Assembly: GCF_012911875.1 (NCBI RefSeq)
Contig: NZ_JAAXKZ010000055.1
Location: 1 to 36,241 of the forward strand
Length of the DNA: 36,241 nucleotides
Direction: 5' to 3'
From: Pseudonocardia bannensis
GTDB taxonomy: Bacteria; Actinomycetota; Actinomycetes; Mycobacteriales; Pseudonocardiaceae
Part shown: piece by piece, positions 24,739-33,448 of the stretch
How positions within the stretch are numbered: position 1 is the first letter of the stretch
Layout: every line of letters starts with the position of its first letter
Notes under the pieces: model-generated
Told to the model about the DNA's origin: nothing
The model's database searches: none
What the model saw: the letters and a program-made list of their open reading frames with translations, nothing else
Program-made: the position numbers and the translations under genes

Positions 24739-25388
24739 AAGTCAGCGGTGAGGTCACGTTGCAGGCACCAATCAGCGAGGTCTGGGCTGCGCTCACCGAC
24801 CCCACAGTCCTGGAGCGCACCATCCCCGGTTGCGAGCGGCTCGAGGCCAACGGCACCAACCGCTACACGATGACGGTCACCGCGGGCGTGGCCTCCGTCA
24901 AGGGCACCTACCTCGGTGAGGTAGCCCTGACCGACCAGCAGCGCCCCGACTCGTTCGTCCTGCGCGCGTCCGGCTCCGGCGGCCCCGGCACCGTCAAGGC
25001 CGAGGTGGACGTGACCCTCAAGGAGATCGACCACGGCTCCACCCAGCTCAGCTACGCCGCCGATGCCGCGGTCGGTGGCGCGATCGCCGGTGTCGGGCAG
25101 CGGATGCTGGCCGGGGTGGCCAAGAAGATGGCCGACGAGTTCTTCCGCTCCGTGAACGACGTCCTCACCGGCAAGGCTCCCGCCCCGAGCCGCAGAAGGC
25201 CGACGCCGGCGCCGGCAGCTCCCGCGGCCGGTCAGCCCGCGAGCGCACCGCCGACCGGGTACGCCCCCGCCGCGGCCGGTGCCGCACCGGACGGGGCCGC
25301 CTTCCGGCAAGGCGTGGCCGTCGGTGCCGTGATCGGACTGGCCGGCGTCCTCGTCGGGGCACTCGTGAGCCGATTGGCGCGCCGGTGA
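24735..25388 (+). CDS. coxG: CoxG-like SRPBCC protein with C-terminal membrane anchor
   Basis: This 217-residue protein has a START/SRPBCC domain (about 1-145) opening with MKVSGEVTLQAPISEVWAAL and the IPGCERLE turn typical of CO dehydrogenase subunit G. A proline/alanine-rich linker follows (about 147-190), then a hydrophobic helix, AVGAVIGLAGVLVGALVSRL, near the C-terminus. CoxG proteins link CO dehydrogenase to the membrane, and recent work describes them as menaquinone carriers. By analogy this one may couple the Mo-hydroxylase to the quinone pool. The GTG start overlaps the Mo-subunit stop, which argues for tight co-expression. Confidence 0.88.
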   Translation: MKVSGEVTLQAPISEVWAALTDPTVLERTIPGCERLEANGTNRYTMTVTAGVASVKGTYLGEVALTDQQRPDSFVLRASGSGGPGTVKAEVDVTLKEIDHGSTQLSYAADAAVGGAIAGVGQRMLAGVAKKMADEFFRSVNDVLTGKAPAPSRRRPTPAPAAPAAGQPASAPPTGYAPAAAGAAPDGAAFRQGVAVGAVIGLAGVLVGALVSRLARR

Positions 25389-26284
25389 AGGCGATCACCG
25401 CGGCGGCGGTGCAGCTGGCCCCGGCGCCGGGTCCGCTGTCGGCGGAGACCGTGGCGGCGAACGGGGCCCATGCCATCCAGCTGGTGCGCGAGTGCGTTGC
25501 CGCCACCGGAGCGCAGCTCGTGGTGCTGCCCGAGTCGGTGAGCACCGGGTTCACTCCCGGGGTCGGCGCCGATGAGCTGTGGGATCTGGTCAGCGAGCTG
25601 CCGGGGCCCGTGCTCGACCCCTACACCGCGGTCGCCTCCGAGCTGGGGGTGCACCTGGTGCTGGGCACCTACGAGCGCGGACCGCGTCGCGGCGAGGTGT
25701 ACAACTCCGCGGTCGTACTCGGGCCCAACGGCATGCTGTTGGGCGTCTATCGCAAGACGCACCCCTTTGGCGGGGAGCGAGCCGATCGCGGCGGCTGGGT
25801 CACCGCCGGCGAGGACGTGCTGGTGGTCGAGACCGAGCTCGGCCGCATCGGTGTGATCATCTGCTTCGACGGCGACTATCCCGAGCTCTCCCGCATCACC
25901 ACGATCCGTGGGGCGGAGATCATCTGCCGGCCCTCCGCCCTGCTGCGCTCGGCGGACCTGTGGGAGCTGACCAACCGGGCACGGGCCTACGACAACCACG
26001 TATTCCTCATCGGGACCAACGCCACCGGGGTGGACCCGGCGGGGGTCATCTACTTCGGCAACTCGATGATCGTGACGCCGACGGCCCACGTCGTCGCAAG
26101 AGCCGCATCGCACGAGTGCTGGATCTCGGCCCGGCTCGACCCCGACACGGCTCTGTCGTCGATGACTCCCGGGTCCTCGGTGCCGCAGCCCTTCGATCAC
26201 CTCGCGGACCGCAACATGACCGTGATCCGCAAGCACGCCGACGTCTTGACGGCCGATGCCGCGACCCCCTTCCGCCACGCCTAG
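25385..26284 (+). CDS. Nitrilase-superfamily carbon-nitrogen hydrolase
   Basis: A 299-residue C-N hydrolase with the catalytic triad E50 (VVLPES), K124 (YRKTH) and C160 (IICFDGDYPE). Members cleave amides, N-carbamoyl compounds or nitriles. The DGDYPE context after the cysteine and the overall length resemble amidases and N-carbamoyl hydrolases, not true nitrilases. The GTG start overlaps the CoxG stop (GTGA), so it is the fifth gene of this operon. A role in hydrolysing an amide released after ring opening (for example malonamate) would complete the proposed pathway. The substrate is not determined by the sequence. Confidence 0.9.
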   Translation: MKAITAAAVQLAPAPGPLSAETVAANGAHAIQLVRECVAATGAQLVVLPESVSTGFTPGVGADELWDLVSELPGPVLDPYTAVASELGVHLVLGTYERGPRRGEVYNSAVVLGPNGMLLGVYRKTHPFGGERADRGGWVTAGEDVLVVETELGRIGVIICFDGDYPELSRITTIRGAEIICRPSALLRSADLWELTNRARAYDNHVFLIGTNATGVDPAGVIYFGNSMIVTPTAHVVARAASHECWISARLDPDTALSSMTPGSSVPQPFDHLADRNMTVIRKHADVLTADAATPFRHA

Positions 26285-26724
26285 CCGTACTCAGCCGTCA
26301 TGTTGGTGACAGACGGGAGACGCACGGGCGGGCTCCGAGCTCCCGGCCGGAGCGGTCGGGCGGATTGTTCGTGATGACCCCGACCGCGCCGGCCCGATTC
26401 GTCGGTGCGGCGATCCGCTGCAGCGGTTGGTCCCTCCTGTCGTGCGTCGCACCCAGACCGCCGTGTGGGCGCACCCAACGCGCAGAGATGTAAAGAATTG
26501 ACGAAACGTGGACGAATCTTGTGTCAGCATCAGTTAACGCAACGTCTCGCCGTGGGCCGCTAGGGTGGCAACACGCTGAACCGGAGAAGTCCAGGCGGAC
26601 GAATAAGCATAGGACGTCTGCGCGGACAGTCGCGACAACCTCCAACGCTTCGGACACGCGGCCCCAACCACGTCGGAGGCTCGTCGATGAGATCGCTCCC
26701 CGTCGCCCGCCCGTGGAGCCGCTC
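26285..26724 (+). promoter_or_regulatory. Intergenic region upstream of the aminohydrolase
   Basis: About 440 bases with no convincing gene and a locally lower GC stretch at 26488-26545. TTGACG at 26498-26503 is a good -35 candidate, but no matching -10 is obvious; TAGGGT at about 26561 is another possible -10. A 12-base palindrome, CCGCTGCAGCGG, lies at 26415-26426. GCTCCG/CGGAGC (26332-26353) could be a weak terminator after the nitrilase-like gene. Confidence 0.4.
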
Positions 26725-28134
26725 GTGACGGCCCCGGTGACCCTGCTGTCCGGCGGCACAGTGGTGACGATGGACCTACACCGCCGGGTGATCGAGGACG
26801 GCGCGGTGGCGTTCTCGCCGGCCTCCGGGCACCTGCTCGCCGTCGGGCCCGCAACGCAGCTGCGCGCGGACTACCCGACGGCGGAGCTCGTGGACTGCGT
26901 CGACCGGATCGTCCTGCCCGGCTTCGTGAACACCCACACCCACCTGTTCCAGACCTTGCTGAAGGGACTCGGCGACGACCGGGTGCTCGCGGACTGGTTC
27001 ACGGCCATGACCGGCCCCTCCGCGGTGGAGCTCACCGAGGAGGACTGCTACGCCGCGGCGCTGCACGGCTGCGCCGAGGCGTTGACCACCGGGACCACGA
27101 CGCTGGTCGACTTCATGTACGTGCACCCGCGGCCCGGCCTCGGCGACGCGGTGGCCGCGGCGATGGACGAGGTGGGCATCCGGGCCGTCATGGCCCGCGG
27201 CTACGTCACGGCCGGGACCGACGTGGGCGTGCCGACCGAGCTGGTGCAGACGCTGGACGTCGCGCTCGCCGACGCCCAGCGGCTGATCGACCGCTGGAAC
27301 CGACCCGGCTCGCGCGTGCGGGTCGGCCTCGCGCCGTGCATGAGCTGGACGGTCGACGCGGCGACGCTCCGCGAGACCCGGGCGCTCGCCGATGCGACCG
27401 CGGCGCTGGTCACCATGCACCTCGCCGAGTCGCCGTTCGACGTCACCGAGTCGCAGCGCCGATTCGGGATGCGCGATGTTCCCTTCGCCGCCGCGACCGG
27501 GCTGCTGGGCCCCGACCTTCTCGCGGTGCACTGCGTGCAGTGCGACGAGCACGACATCGACCTGCTCGCCGCGCACGACGCGAAGGTCTCGCACAATCCG
27601 TGCAGCAATCTCTACCTGGGCTCGGGGATCGCCCCGATCCCGCGGATGCAGCGCCGCGGTATCACCGTCGGCCTGGCCTCCGACGGGCCGGCGTCGAGCT
27701 CGAACCACTCGATGCTGCAGGCGATGAAGTTCGCCGCGTTGATCCACAAGGGCGCGTTGCGCGATGCCGAGATCATGACGGCAGAGAAGGCCCTGGAAAT
27801 GGCGACCATCGACGGGGCCGCGGCGCTGGGCATGCAGGACGTGATCGGCTCGCTCGAACCGGGAAAGCGGGCCGACGTCGTCGTGGCCGGGCTGTCGAGC
27901 CTGTGCCTCACCCCGCTGCATCAGCCGGTGTCGGCGCTGGTCTACAGCGCACGCGGGGACGAGGTGGACCGCGTGTACGTCGATGGCCGGCTGGTGGTGC
28001 GCGGCGGCGCACCGGTGCTGGTGAACCCCTCGGAGGTCAGGCGGCGCTCCGCGGCCGCGGCGAGCGCGCTGACCGACCGGGCGGGAACCGCCGCGCTGGC
28101 CAGGCGGGCCTGGCGCTCGATGATCGTCTCTTGA
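26725..28134 (+). CDS. Amidohydrolase/deaminase of the ATZ/TRZ, cytosine/guanine deaminase type
   Basis: This 469-residue metal-dependent hydrolase resembles 8-oxoguanine, guanine and triazine aminohydrolases. Metal ligands and catalytic residues are visible: H71 and H73 (NTHTH), H232 and E235 (MHLAE), H269 (VHCVQCDEHD) and D320 (ASDGPASSSNHSM). H-x-x-E is the set used by deaminases of this group. The GTG at 26725 has GGAG six bases upstream; the frame extends upstream to 26521, but that part is arginine-rich and has no family counterpart. It lies 66 bases before the second Mo-hydroxylase set and is probably co-transcribed with it. It may deaminate an amino-substituted ring before or after hydroxylation. 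Confidence 0.9.
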   Translation: MTAPVTLLSGGTVVTMDLHRRVIEDGAVAFSPASGHLLAVGPATQLRADYPTAELVDCVDRIVLPGFVNTHTHLFQTLLKGLGDDRVLADWFTAMTGPSAVELTEEDCYAAALHGCAEALTTGTTTLVDFMYVHPRPGLGDAVAAAMDEVGIRAVMARGYVTAGTDVGVPTELVQTLDVALADAQRLIDRWNRPGSRVRVGLAPCMSWTVDAATLRETRALADATAALVTMHLAESPFDVTESQRRFGMRDVPFAAATGLLGPDLLAVHCVQCDEHDIDLLAAHDAKVSHNPCSNLYLGSGIAPIPRMQRRGITVGLASDGPASSSNHSMLQAMKFAALIHKGALRDAEIMTAEKALEMATIDGAAALGMQDVIGSLEPGKRADVVVAGLSSLCLTPLHQPVSALVYSARGDEVDRVYVDGRLVVRGGAPVLVNPSEVRRRSAAAASALTDRAGTAALARRAWRSMIVS

Positions 28135-28200
28135 CCGGGAACTATCCGCAGACCAGCACAGCGAACGCCTTCGGGCGAGACGCACATGGAGGTTCTGAGT

Positions 28201-29070
28201 GTGAAGCCGGCACCGTACGACTACTACGACCCGACGACCGTCCAGGAAGCGATCGGGCTGCTCAACGAGTTCGGCGACGAGGCGAAGCTGCTGGCCGGCG
28301 GCCAGAGTCTCGTACCCATGCTGAACTTCCGGCTGGCCAGACCGAGCCAGCTGGTCGACATCAACAACGTGACCGAGCTGGACTACGTCCGTCGCGACGA
28401 CGGCGTACTCGTCATCGGTGCGCTGACCCGCCATCGCAGCCTCGAGCAGTCCGAACTCGCCGACGGCGCGTGGGCGCTGCTGCCCGAGGCGCTGCACAAT
28501 GTCGGGCACGTGCACATCCGCAACCGCGGCACCGTCGGCGGGAGCCTCGCCCACGCCGATCCCGCCGCCGAGCTCCCCGCGGCGGTCAGCGCCCTCGGCG
28601 GGCGCATGGTGCTGCGCGGCAAGGACGGCGAGCGCGAGGTCACCGCGGACACGTTCTTCGAGGGCTTCTTCACCACGGCGCTCGCGCCCAACGAGATCCT
28701 GACCGAGATCCGGATCCCCGCGTGGCCGGCCAGAAGCGGATCAGCGTTCCTCGAGGTCAGCCGGCGGCACGGCGACTTCGCCCAGGTCGCCGTCGCCGCA
28801 GCGATCGCTCTCGGTGACGACGGGCGAGTGATCCAGGGTGGGCTCGCCGTCGCCGGCGTCGGCGGCGAGCCGGTCCGCGCGTCCGCCGTGATCGACGGGC
28901 TCGTCGGCGAGCAGCCGACCTCGCAGCTGATCGGGGAACTCACCGAGGAGTTCGTGGCCGAGCTCACGCCCCCGTCCGACCTCCACGGTTCGGCGGACTA
29001 CCGCCGGCAGCTCGCCCGGCACCTCGTTCCCCGTGCCCTCGACGAGTCCGTACGCCGAGCCCTGGCCTGA
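28201..29070 (+). CDS. Molybdenum hydroxylase FAD subunit, copy 2
   Basis: This 289-residue paralogue of the FAD subunit at 20928 shares the layout and the motifs LAGGQSLVPML and HIRNRGTVGGSLAHADP. GGAGG at 28188-28192 points to the GTG at 28201. An ATG at 28186 overlaps the ribosome site itself and is unlikely. The two FAD subunits even begin alike (VKPAPYDYYDP and VKPPAFDYSRP), which suggests duplication or two related imports. Confidence 0.92.
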   Translation: MKPAPYDYYDPTTVQEAIGLLNEFGDEAKLLAGGQSLVPMLNFRLARPSQLVDINNVTELDYVRRDDGVLVIGALTRHRSLEQSELADGAWALLPEALHNVGHVHIRNRGTVGGSLAHADPAAELPAAVSALGGRMVLRGKDGEREVTADTFFEGFFTTALAPNEILTEIRIPAWPARSGSAFLEVSRRHGDFAQVAVAAAIALGDDGRVIQGGLAVAGVGGEPVRASAVIDGLVGEQPTSQLIGELTEEFVAELTPPSDLHGSADYRRQLARHLVPRALDESVRRALA

Positions 29071-29137
29071 CTGGCCTGAGTCCCGACGGCGTGACCACAT
29101 TCCATCCGGTCACACTGTAATCAGACGTGGAGGCACC

Positions 29138-29662
29138 ATGAGCAGGAAAGTAGACGAAACAGCGGTCGTCGCTGGCGCGGACTCGACGACCGAAAGATCG
29201 ATCACCGTGACGGTGAACGGCGAGCGTTTCGAGCGCACCGTTTCCGTCCGCAAGTCGCTGGTCGACTTCGTGCGGGAGGACCTCCGCCTCACCGGCTCGC
29301 ACGTCGGTTGCGAGCACGGCGTGTGTGGGGCGTGCACCGTCCTGGTGGACGACGAGCCAGTTCGGGCATGCCTGATGCTCGCGGTCCAGGCCAACGGCAA
29401 GGTCCTGATGACCGTTGAGGGCATCGCCGGCGAGGACGACGAGCTGCACCCCGTCCAGCAGGCGTTCTGGGAGAACCACGGCCTGCAGTGCGGGTTCTGT
29501 ACCCCGGGGATCCTGCTGACGACATACGACTTCCTGCAGGAGAAGAAGAACCCCACGAGCGGCGAGATCCGCGAAGCGCTATCGGGCAACGTCTGCCGGT
29601 GCACCGGCTACCAGAACATCGTGCGATCGGTCCAGGCGGCCGACCAGGAGTGGGAGCGCTGA
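29138..29662 (+). CDS. Molybdenum hydroxylase 2Fe-2S subunit, copy 2
   Basis: This 174-residue subunit has an N-terminal extension of about 20 residues compared with copy 1. Cluster motifs CEHGVCGACTVLVDDEPVRAC, CGFCTPG and CRCTGYQNI are intact. The ATG at 29138 follows GTGGAGG. A 67-base gap before it contains the inverted repeat GTGACC/GGTCAC (29091-29113), so coupling to the FAD gene is looser than in copy 1. Confidence 0.94.
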   Translation: MSRKVDETAVVAGADSTTERSITVTVNGERFERTVSVRKSLVDFVREDLRLTGSHVGCEHGVCGACTVLVDDEPVRACLMLAVQANGKVLMTVEGIAGEDDELHPVQQAFWENHGLQCGFCTPGILLTTYDFLQEKKNPTSGEIREALSGNVCRCTGYQNIVRSVQAADQEWER

Positions 29663-29663
29663 C

Positions 29664-31988
29664 ATGGGTGTGAAGATGGTGGGCGCTCGCATCAAGAGGG
29701 TCGAGGACCCCCGCCTGCTGCGCGGCGAGGGAGCGTTCGTCGACGACATCGACCTCCCCGGGGTCCTGCACATGGCGGTCCTGCGCAGCCCGCATGCGCA
29801 CGCCCGCGTGCTGTCGGTCGACGTCGGCCCTGCGCGCGAGCTCCGCGGTGTCGTCGATGCGTTCTCGGCAGCCGACCTGGGGCCGGACCCAGCCGCGATC
29901 CCCGTGCTGTTCCCGGTGGAAACGTCCCGCGACACGCCGCAGTACGCGCTCGCCCGCGACGCCGTCCGGTACGTCGGTGAGGGCGTCGCGGTCGTGGTCG
30001 CGGAGAGCCGGCACGTCGCCGAAGACGCGCTGGAGCTGATCGAGGTCGAGTACGAGGTGCTCGACGCCGTGGTCGACTCCGCCGCGGCGATCGAGCCCGG
30101 CGCGCCCGTGCTGCACGCAGCCGCGCCGGACAACGTGGGCGCTCGCCTCGTCTACTCGGTCGGCGATGTCGACTCGGCGTTCGAGAAGGCGGATCGGGTG
30201 GTCAAGGACCGCCTGGACATGCAGCGCTACACCGGAATCCCGCTCGAGACCCGTGGCGTGGCGGCAACCCGCGACGCCGTCACGGGTGAGCTGACGATCT
30301 GGGCGTCCAACCAGTGGCCGCACATCCTGCGCGGGATCGTGGCCGGCATCCTGGGCATGCCCGAGCGGTCGGTACGGGTGATCACTCCGGACGTGGGGGG
30401 CGGCTTCGGCACGAAGGCCGAGGTCTATCCCGAGGACGTCCTGGTCCCGTTGGCCGCGAGCAGGCTCGACCGGCCGGTGAAGTGGATCGAGGACCGGAAC
30501 GAGCACTTCCTGACGCTCGTGCACTCCCGCGAGCAGACCCACGACCTGGAGTTCGCGTTCGACGCCGACCGGCGCATCACCGGCCTGCGCGCCACGCTGA
30601 TCACCGACATCGGCGCCTACCAGCGCACCCTCGCTGTGATCAACTCCTCGTTGGCCGGCACCAGCATCGCCGGGGTCTACGACATCCCGAATGTGCACGT
30701 CGAGGTCATCTGCGCGGCGACCAACAAGAGCCCGGCATCGCCTTATCGCGGCGCCGGGGCTCCCGAGTCGGCGTTCGCCCGGGAACGCCTGATGGACATC
30801 GCCGCGCGGGAGTTGGACATCGACCGCGCCGAACTGCGCCGTCGCAACCTGATCAAGCCCGAGCAGATGCCCTACGACACGGGCATGGCCTCGGTCGAGG
30901 CGGCGGTGGTTCTCGACAGCGGCGACTTCCCTGCCGCGCTCGACGAGGCGCTGAAGATGGTCGACTACGACGGTTTCGCCGAGAAGCAGCGCACCGCGCG
31001 CGCGGACGGCCGGCTGATCGGGCTCGGAATCTGCGTCTACCACCAGCTGGCGGGCACCGGGCCGTTCGAGGGCGCCAGCGTCAGGGTCGATCCCTCGGGC
31101 CAGGTGACCGTGAACTCGGGTGCGGCGCCGCAGGGCCAGGGCACGGCGACCATGCTCGCCCAGATCGTCGCGGATGAACTCCAGGTCGACCACGAGTCGA
31201 TCAAGGTCGTCTTCGGCGACACCGGCCGGATCGGCTTCGGCGTCGGCACGTTCGCCAGCCGCAACGCCGTGATGTCCGGGACTTCCGTGCTGATGGCGGC
31301 GACGAAGGTGCGCGAGAAGGCGATGGAACTCGCGGCGCACCTGCTGGAGGCCAACGTCAACGACCTGGAGCTCGAGGAGGGCCACGCCCAGGTCAAGGGC
31401 AGCCCGCAATCCAGGCTGAGTCTCACCGAGATCGCCGCGGCGGCCGCGCCGGGCGGCAGCCGCCCGCCGGGCATGGAGCCGGACCTGGAGTCGGTGCAGT
31501 ACTTCGAAAACCACGCGGCGCCGTACTCCTTCGGTGTCCATATCGCCGAAGTCGAGGTCGACCGCAACACGGGGTTGGTCGAGATCTCTCGGTACGTCGT
31601 CGTCAACGACGCCGGCGTAATCATCAATCCGATGGTGGCCGAGGGGCAGATCGCGGGCGGTGTCGCGCAGGGTCTCGGCGGCGCGCTGATGGAGGAACTC
31701 GTCTACGACGCGCAGGGACAGCCGCAGTCGGCGTCCTTCATGGACTACATCCTTCCTGGAAGCCTCGACGTCCCGGAGATCGAGGTGGGGCACCTGCACA
31801 GCCCATCGCCGCTGAACCCGCTCGGGGTCAAGGGAATGGGCGAGGGCGGGGCCATCGGCGGCCACAGCGCCGTCGCCAACGCCGTGGCGGACGCGATCGA
31901 GCACCTCGGCGTGCGGGTCACGAAGACCCCACTCAAGCCATCCGTCGTCTGGGAGCTGATCCAATCGGCCGGCCAGCAGGGACCGTGA
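29664..31988 (+). CDS. Molybdenum hydroxylase large (Mo-cofactor) subunit, copy 2
   Basis: This 774-residue catalytic subunit is paralogous to the one at 22312. The active-site loop reads PYRGAGA at residues 360-366, exactly the position of PYRGAGR in copy 1, so the arginine is replaced by alanine and PE follows instead of PQ. The catalytic glutamate is E727 in KGMGEGG. The molybdopterin-binding TPDVGGGFGTKA and AAPQGQGT are intact. The different loop suggests a different substrate from copy 1. No CoxG gene follows it. The ATG at 29664 is one base after the preceding stop. Confidence 0.93.
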   Translation: MGVKMVGARIKRVEDPRLLRGEGAFVDDIDLPGVLHMAVLRSPHAHARVLSVDVGPARELRGVVDAFSAADLGPDPAAIPVLFPVETSRDTPQYALARDAVRYVGEGVAVVVAESRHVAEDALELIEVEYEVLDAVVDSAAAIEPGAPVLHAAAPDNVGARLVYSVGDVDSAFEKADRVVKDRLDMQRYTGIPLETRGVAATRDAVTGELTIWASNQWPHILRGIVAGILGMPERSVRVITPDVGGGFGTKAEVYPEDVLVPLAASRLDRPVKWIEDRNEHFLTLVHSREQTHDLEFAFDADRRITGLRATLITDIGAYQRTLAVINSSLAGTSIAGVYDIPNVHVEVICAATNKSPASPYRGAGAPESAFARERLMDIAARELDIDRAELRRRNLIKPEQMPYDTGMASVEAAVVLDSGDFPAALDEALKMVDYDGFAEKQRTARADGRLIGLGICVYHQLAGTGPFEGASVRVDPSGQVTVNSGAAPQGQGTATMLAQIVADELQVDHESIKVVFGDTGRIGFGVGTFASRNAVMSGTSVLMAATKVREKAMELAAHLLEANVNDLELEEGHAQVKGSPQSRLSLTEIAAAAAPGGSRPPGMEPDLESVQYFENHAAPYSFGVHIAEVEVDRNTGLVEISRYVVVNDAGVIINPMVAEGQIAGGVAQGLGGALMEELVYDAQGQPQSASFMDYILPGSLDVPEIEVGHLHSPSPLNPLGVKGMGEGGAIGGHSAVANAVADAIEHLGVRVTKTPLKPSVVWELIQSAGQQGP

Positions 31989-32158
31989 GCGTGACGCCGC
32001 GCCCGACACCGCTGTTTCATCGACCTGCAGCAGGAGTGGTGGCGGCGCAGCTTCCGCAGCTCATGGCCGGTTCGGGACACGTGATGTTGTGATGTGGATG
32101 GCCTCTTCGGCGGCCTCGGTGGGGGGCGCGGCCACCATCTCGAGGACCGGGCACGGTC

Positions 32159-32195
32159 CCGTGGGCGGCGCTGTCGCTGACAGCGTCGCCCACGG
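32159..32195. terminator. Strong stem-loop, possible terminator
   Basis: CCGTGGGCGGCGCTGTC (32159-32175) pairs with GACAGCGTCGCCCACGG (32179-32195), a 17-bp stem with one G-U pair and a three-base loop. It lies about 170 bases after the Mo-hydroxylase operon within transposase debris. It could terminate that operon or be an element end. Confidence 0.5.
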
Positions 32196-32319
32196 CCGCC
32201 GGGCAGGACCAGGGTGCCGGCCACCCCGCCGCGGTCGGTCAGGGTTGCGCGCTGCGGGATGACGGTGGGAGCTCGGTCCAGCGCGAAGCAGTGCCCGCGC
32301 ACCTCCTTGACGATGAGGG

Positions 32320-32524
32320 TGAGCTCCGCCCCGTACGCGTTCTGGAACGCGGCGACGGCGTCGAGGGCGTGGCGACGGTGCTCGTCCGAGCGGATGTCGA
32401 CGTGGATCCCGTCCGCCCACGGAGAGACGTAGTCCAACCCGACAGATCCCGCTGCGGGAACGCGCGCTGCTCGGCCTTCCGGATCTCGGTCAGCCTGGTC
32501 ATCGGGGCCGAGAAGCCCGGCCGA
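32320..32524 (-). mobile_element. IS256-family transposase relic (internal fragment)
   Basis: On the reverse strand, PGFSAPMTRLTEIRK and EQRAFPQRDLSG are in one frame, then LDYVSPWADGIHVDIRSDEH follows in another. This matches the central part of an IS256-type transposase with a one-base frameshift near 32440. The next residues (HALDAVAAFQNAYGAE) look like a part that is normally far downstream, implying an internal deletion. No catalytic set is complete. Confidence 0.6.
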
Positions 32525-32762
32525 GGAGCCGGCCCGCCGCAGGCTGGAAGCTCCGGTCGACAGACCTCCGGGTGCCGGGCCGCGCCGGGCGTGGCCGAGG
32601 TTCTCCTTCACGGCGGCTCAGGGATCGTGGTCAGCGGCCGGCGGCCTGGTCTGGGGTGGGGAAGGCCCCGCCGGATCCAACGAGGCTCTGACGCACGTCC
32701 GTCGTGGCGACCAGGCGGCCCTCGTGAAAGACGCGGGTCGGCGCCTGCTGCAGACGCAGCAC

Positions 32763-33448
32763 CTTGGACTGCGGCCGGTGCGCCCTGGCGGATCGCTTCG
32801 GGATAGGAGGCGGAGCCGTCTCGGCAGACGATCTCGACGCCGGAGTGCTCGCGCAGCCACTGGGCCAGGATGGCGGCCTTGCGGTCGGGCAGCACGTCGA
32901 CCCGGCGGTGGGTGACGGCGTCGATCACGACCGTGGCGTAGCGGTGTCTGCGCCGCAGTGCGACGTCGTCCACAGCGAGCACTCGTGGAGTCGGCGCCGG
33001 TGGGATCGGCAGCGCCATGAGTACCCGCAACATCGTCGAGCGGGAGGTGGCGATCCCCGGTCCGGCCAGCGCGGCAGCACCGGCTCGACCGGCAAGGGTG
33101 ATCGCCAACTGGGTGAGCGTTGCGGTCAGCCGTTGCGTGCGTCGGGCATACCGTGCGGCCAGCGCGGGCACCTGCTCGCGGAAGCTCAGCTGCGGGCAGT
33201 CCGCGTTGTCGCACGCCAGGCGTCGGACCCGCAGTTCGATGACGACGCTGCGGCCGGCCACGGGGAGATCAGCCAGGCAACGCACATGCCAGGCGTGTTC
33301 GTCGTGAGGCGTGGCCACAGCGTGGGCAGACCCCGTCAGGGACGGTGGTCCGGGCGCGCAGCCGCACAACGGCGCCGGTGTCATCGACTTCGTCGATGAC
33401 TACCGCAGACAGCTCGGGGAACAGAACAGCGGCAAGATCACGAACGCA
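32763..33448 (-). pseudogene. ISL3-family transposase relic
   Basis: The reverse strand encodes most of an ISL3 transposase. The N-terminus (LSAVVIDEVDDTGAVVRLRA, with CPRCG) is in one frame. Near 33330 the frame shifts to the main body with DLPVAGRSVVIELRVRRLAC, RYARRTQRLT, VLAVDDVALRRRHRYATVVI and IVCRDGSASYPEAIR. The two acidic residues of the DDE triad are present, but the gene is cut after AAVQ, so the final glutamate is lost. A 40-codon open frame of unknown origin abuts it (down to 32631). Confidence 0.8.

Noticed and set aside
26521..26724. N-terminal extension of the aminohydrolase
   Set aside because: The leader is arginine- and threonine-rich without family counterpart, and the GTG at 26725 has a proper ribosome site and the usual start position.
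29289..32009. A very long open frame on the reverse strand opposite the second Mo-hydroxylase genes
   Set aside because: It is the antisense shadow of strongly supported genes; the protein is rich in Arg, Gly, His and Val with no known motif. The same applies to the reverse frames at 1785-3347, 6459-7850 and 9897-11156.
7836..32524. One IS256 gene split by insertion of the whole island, because the right relic is an upstream part and the left relic the C-terminal part in the same orientation
   Set aside because: The two fragments look like different IS256 subgroups. The right relic also shows sequence from near its own C-terminal region, so they are probably separate elements.
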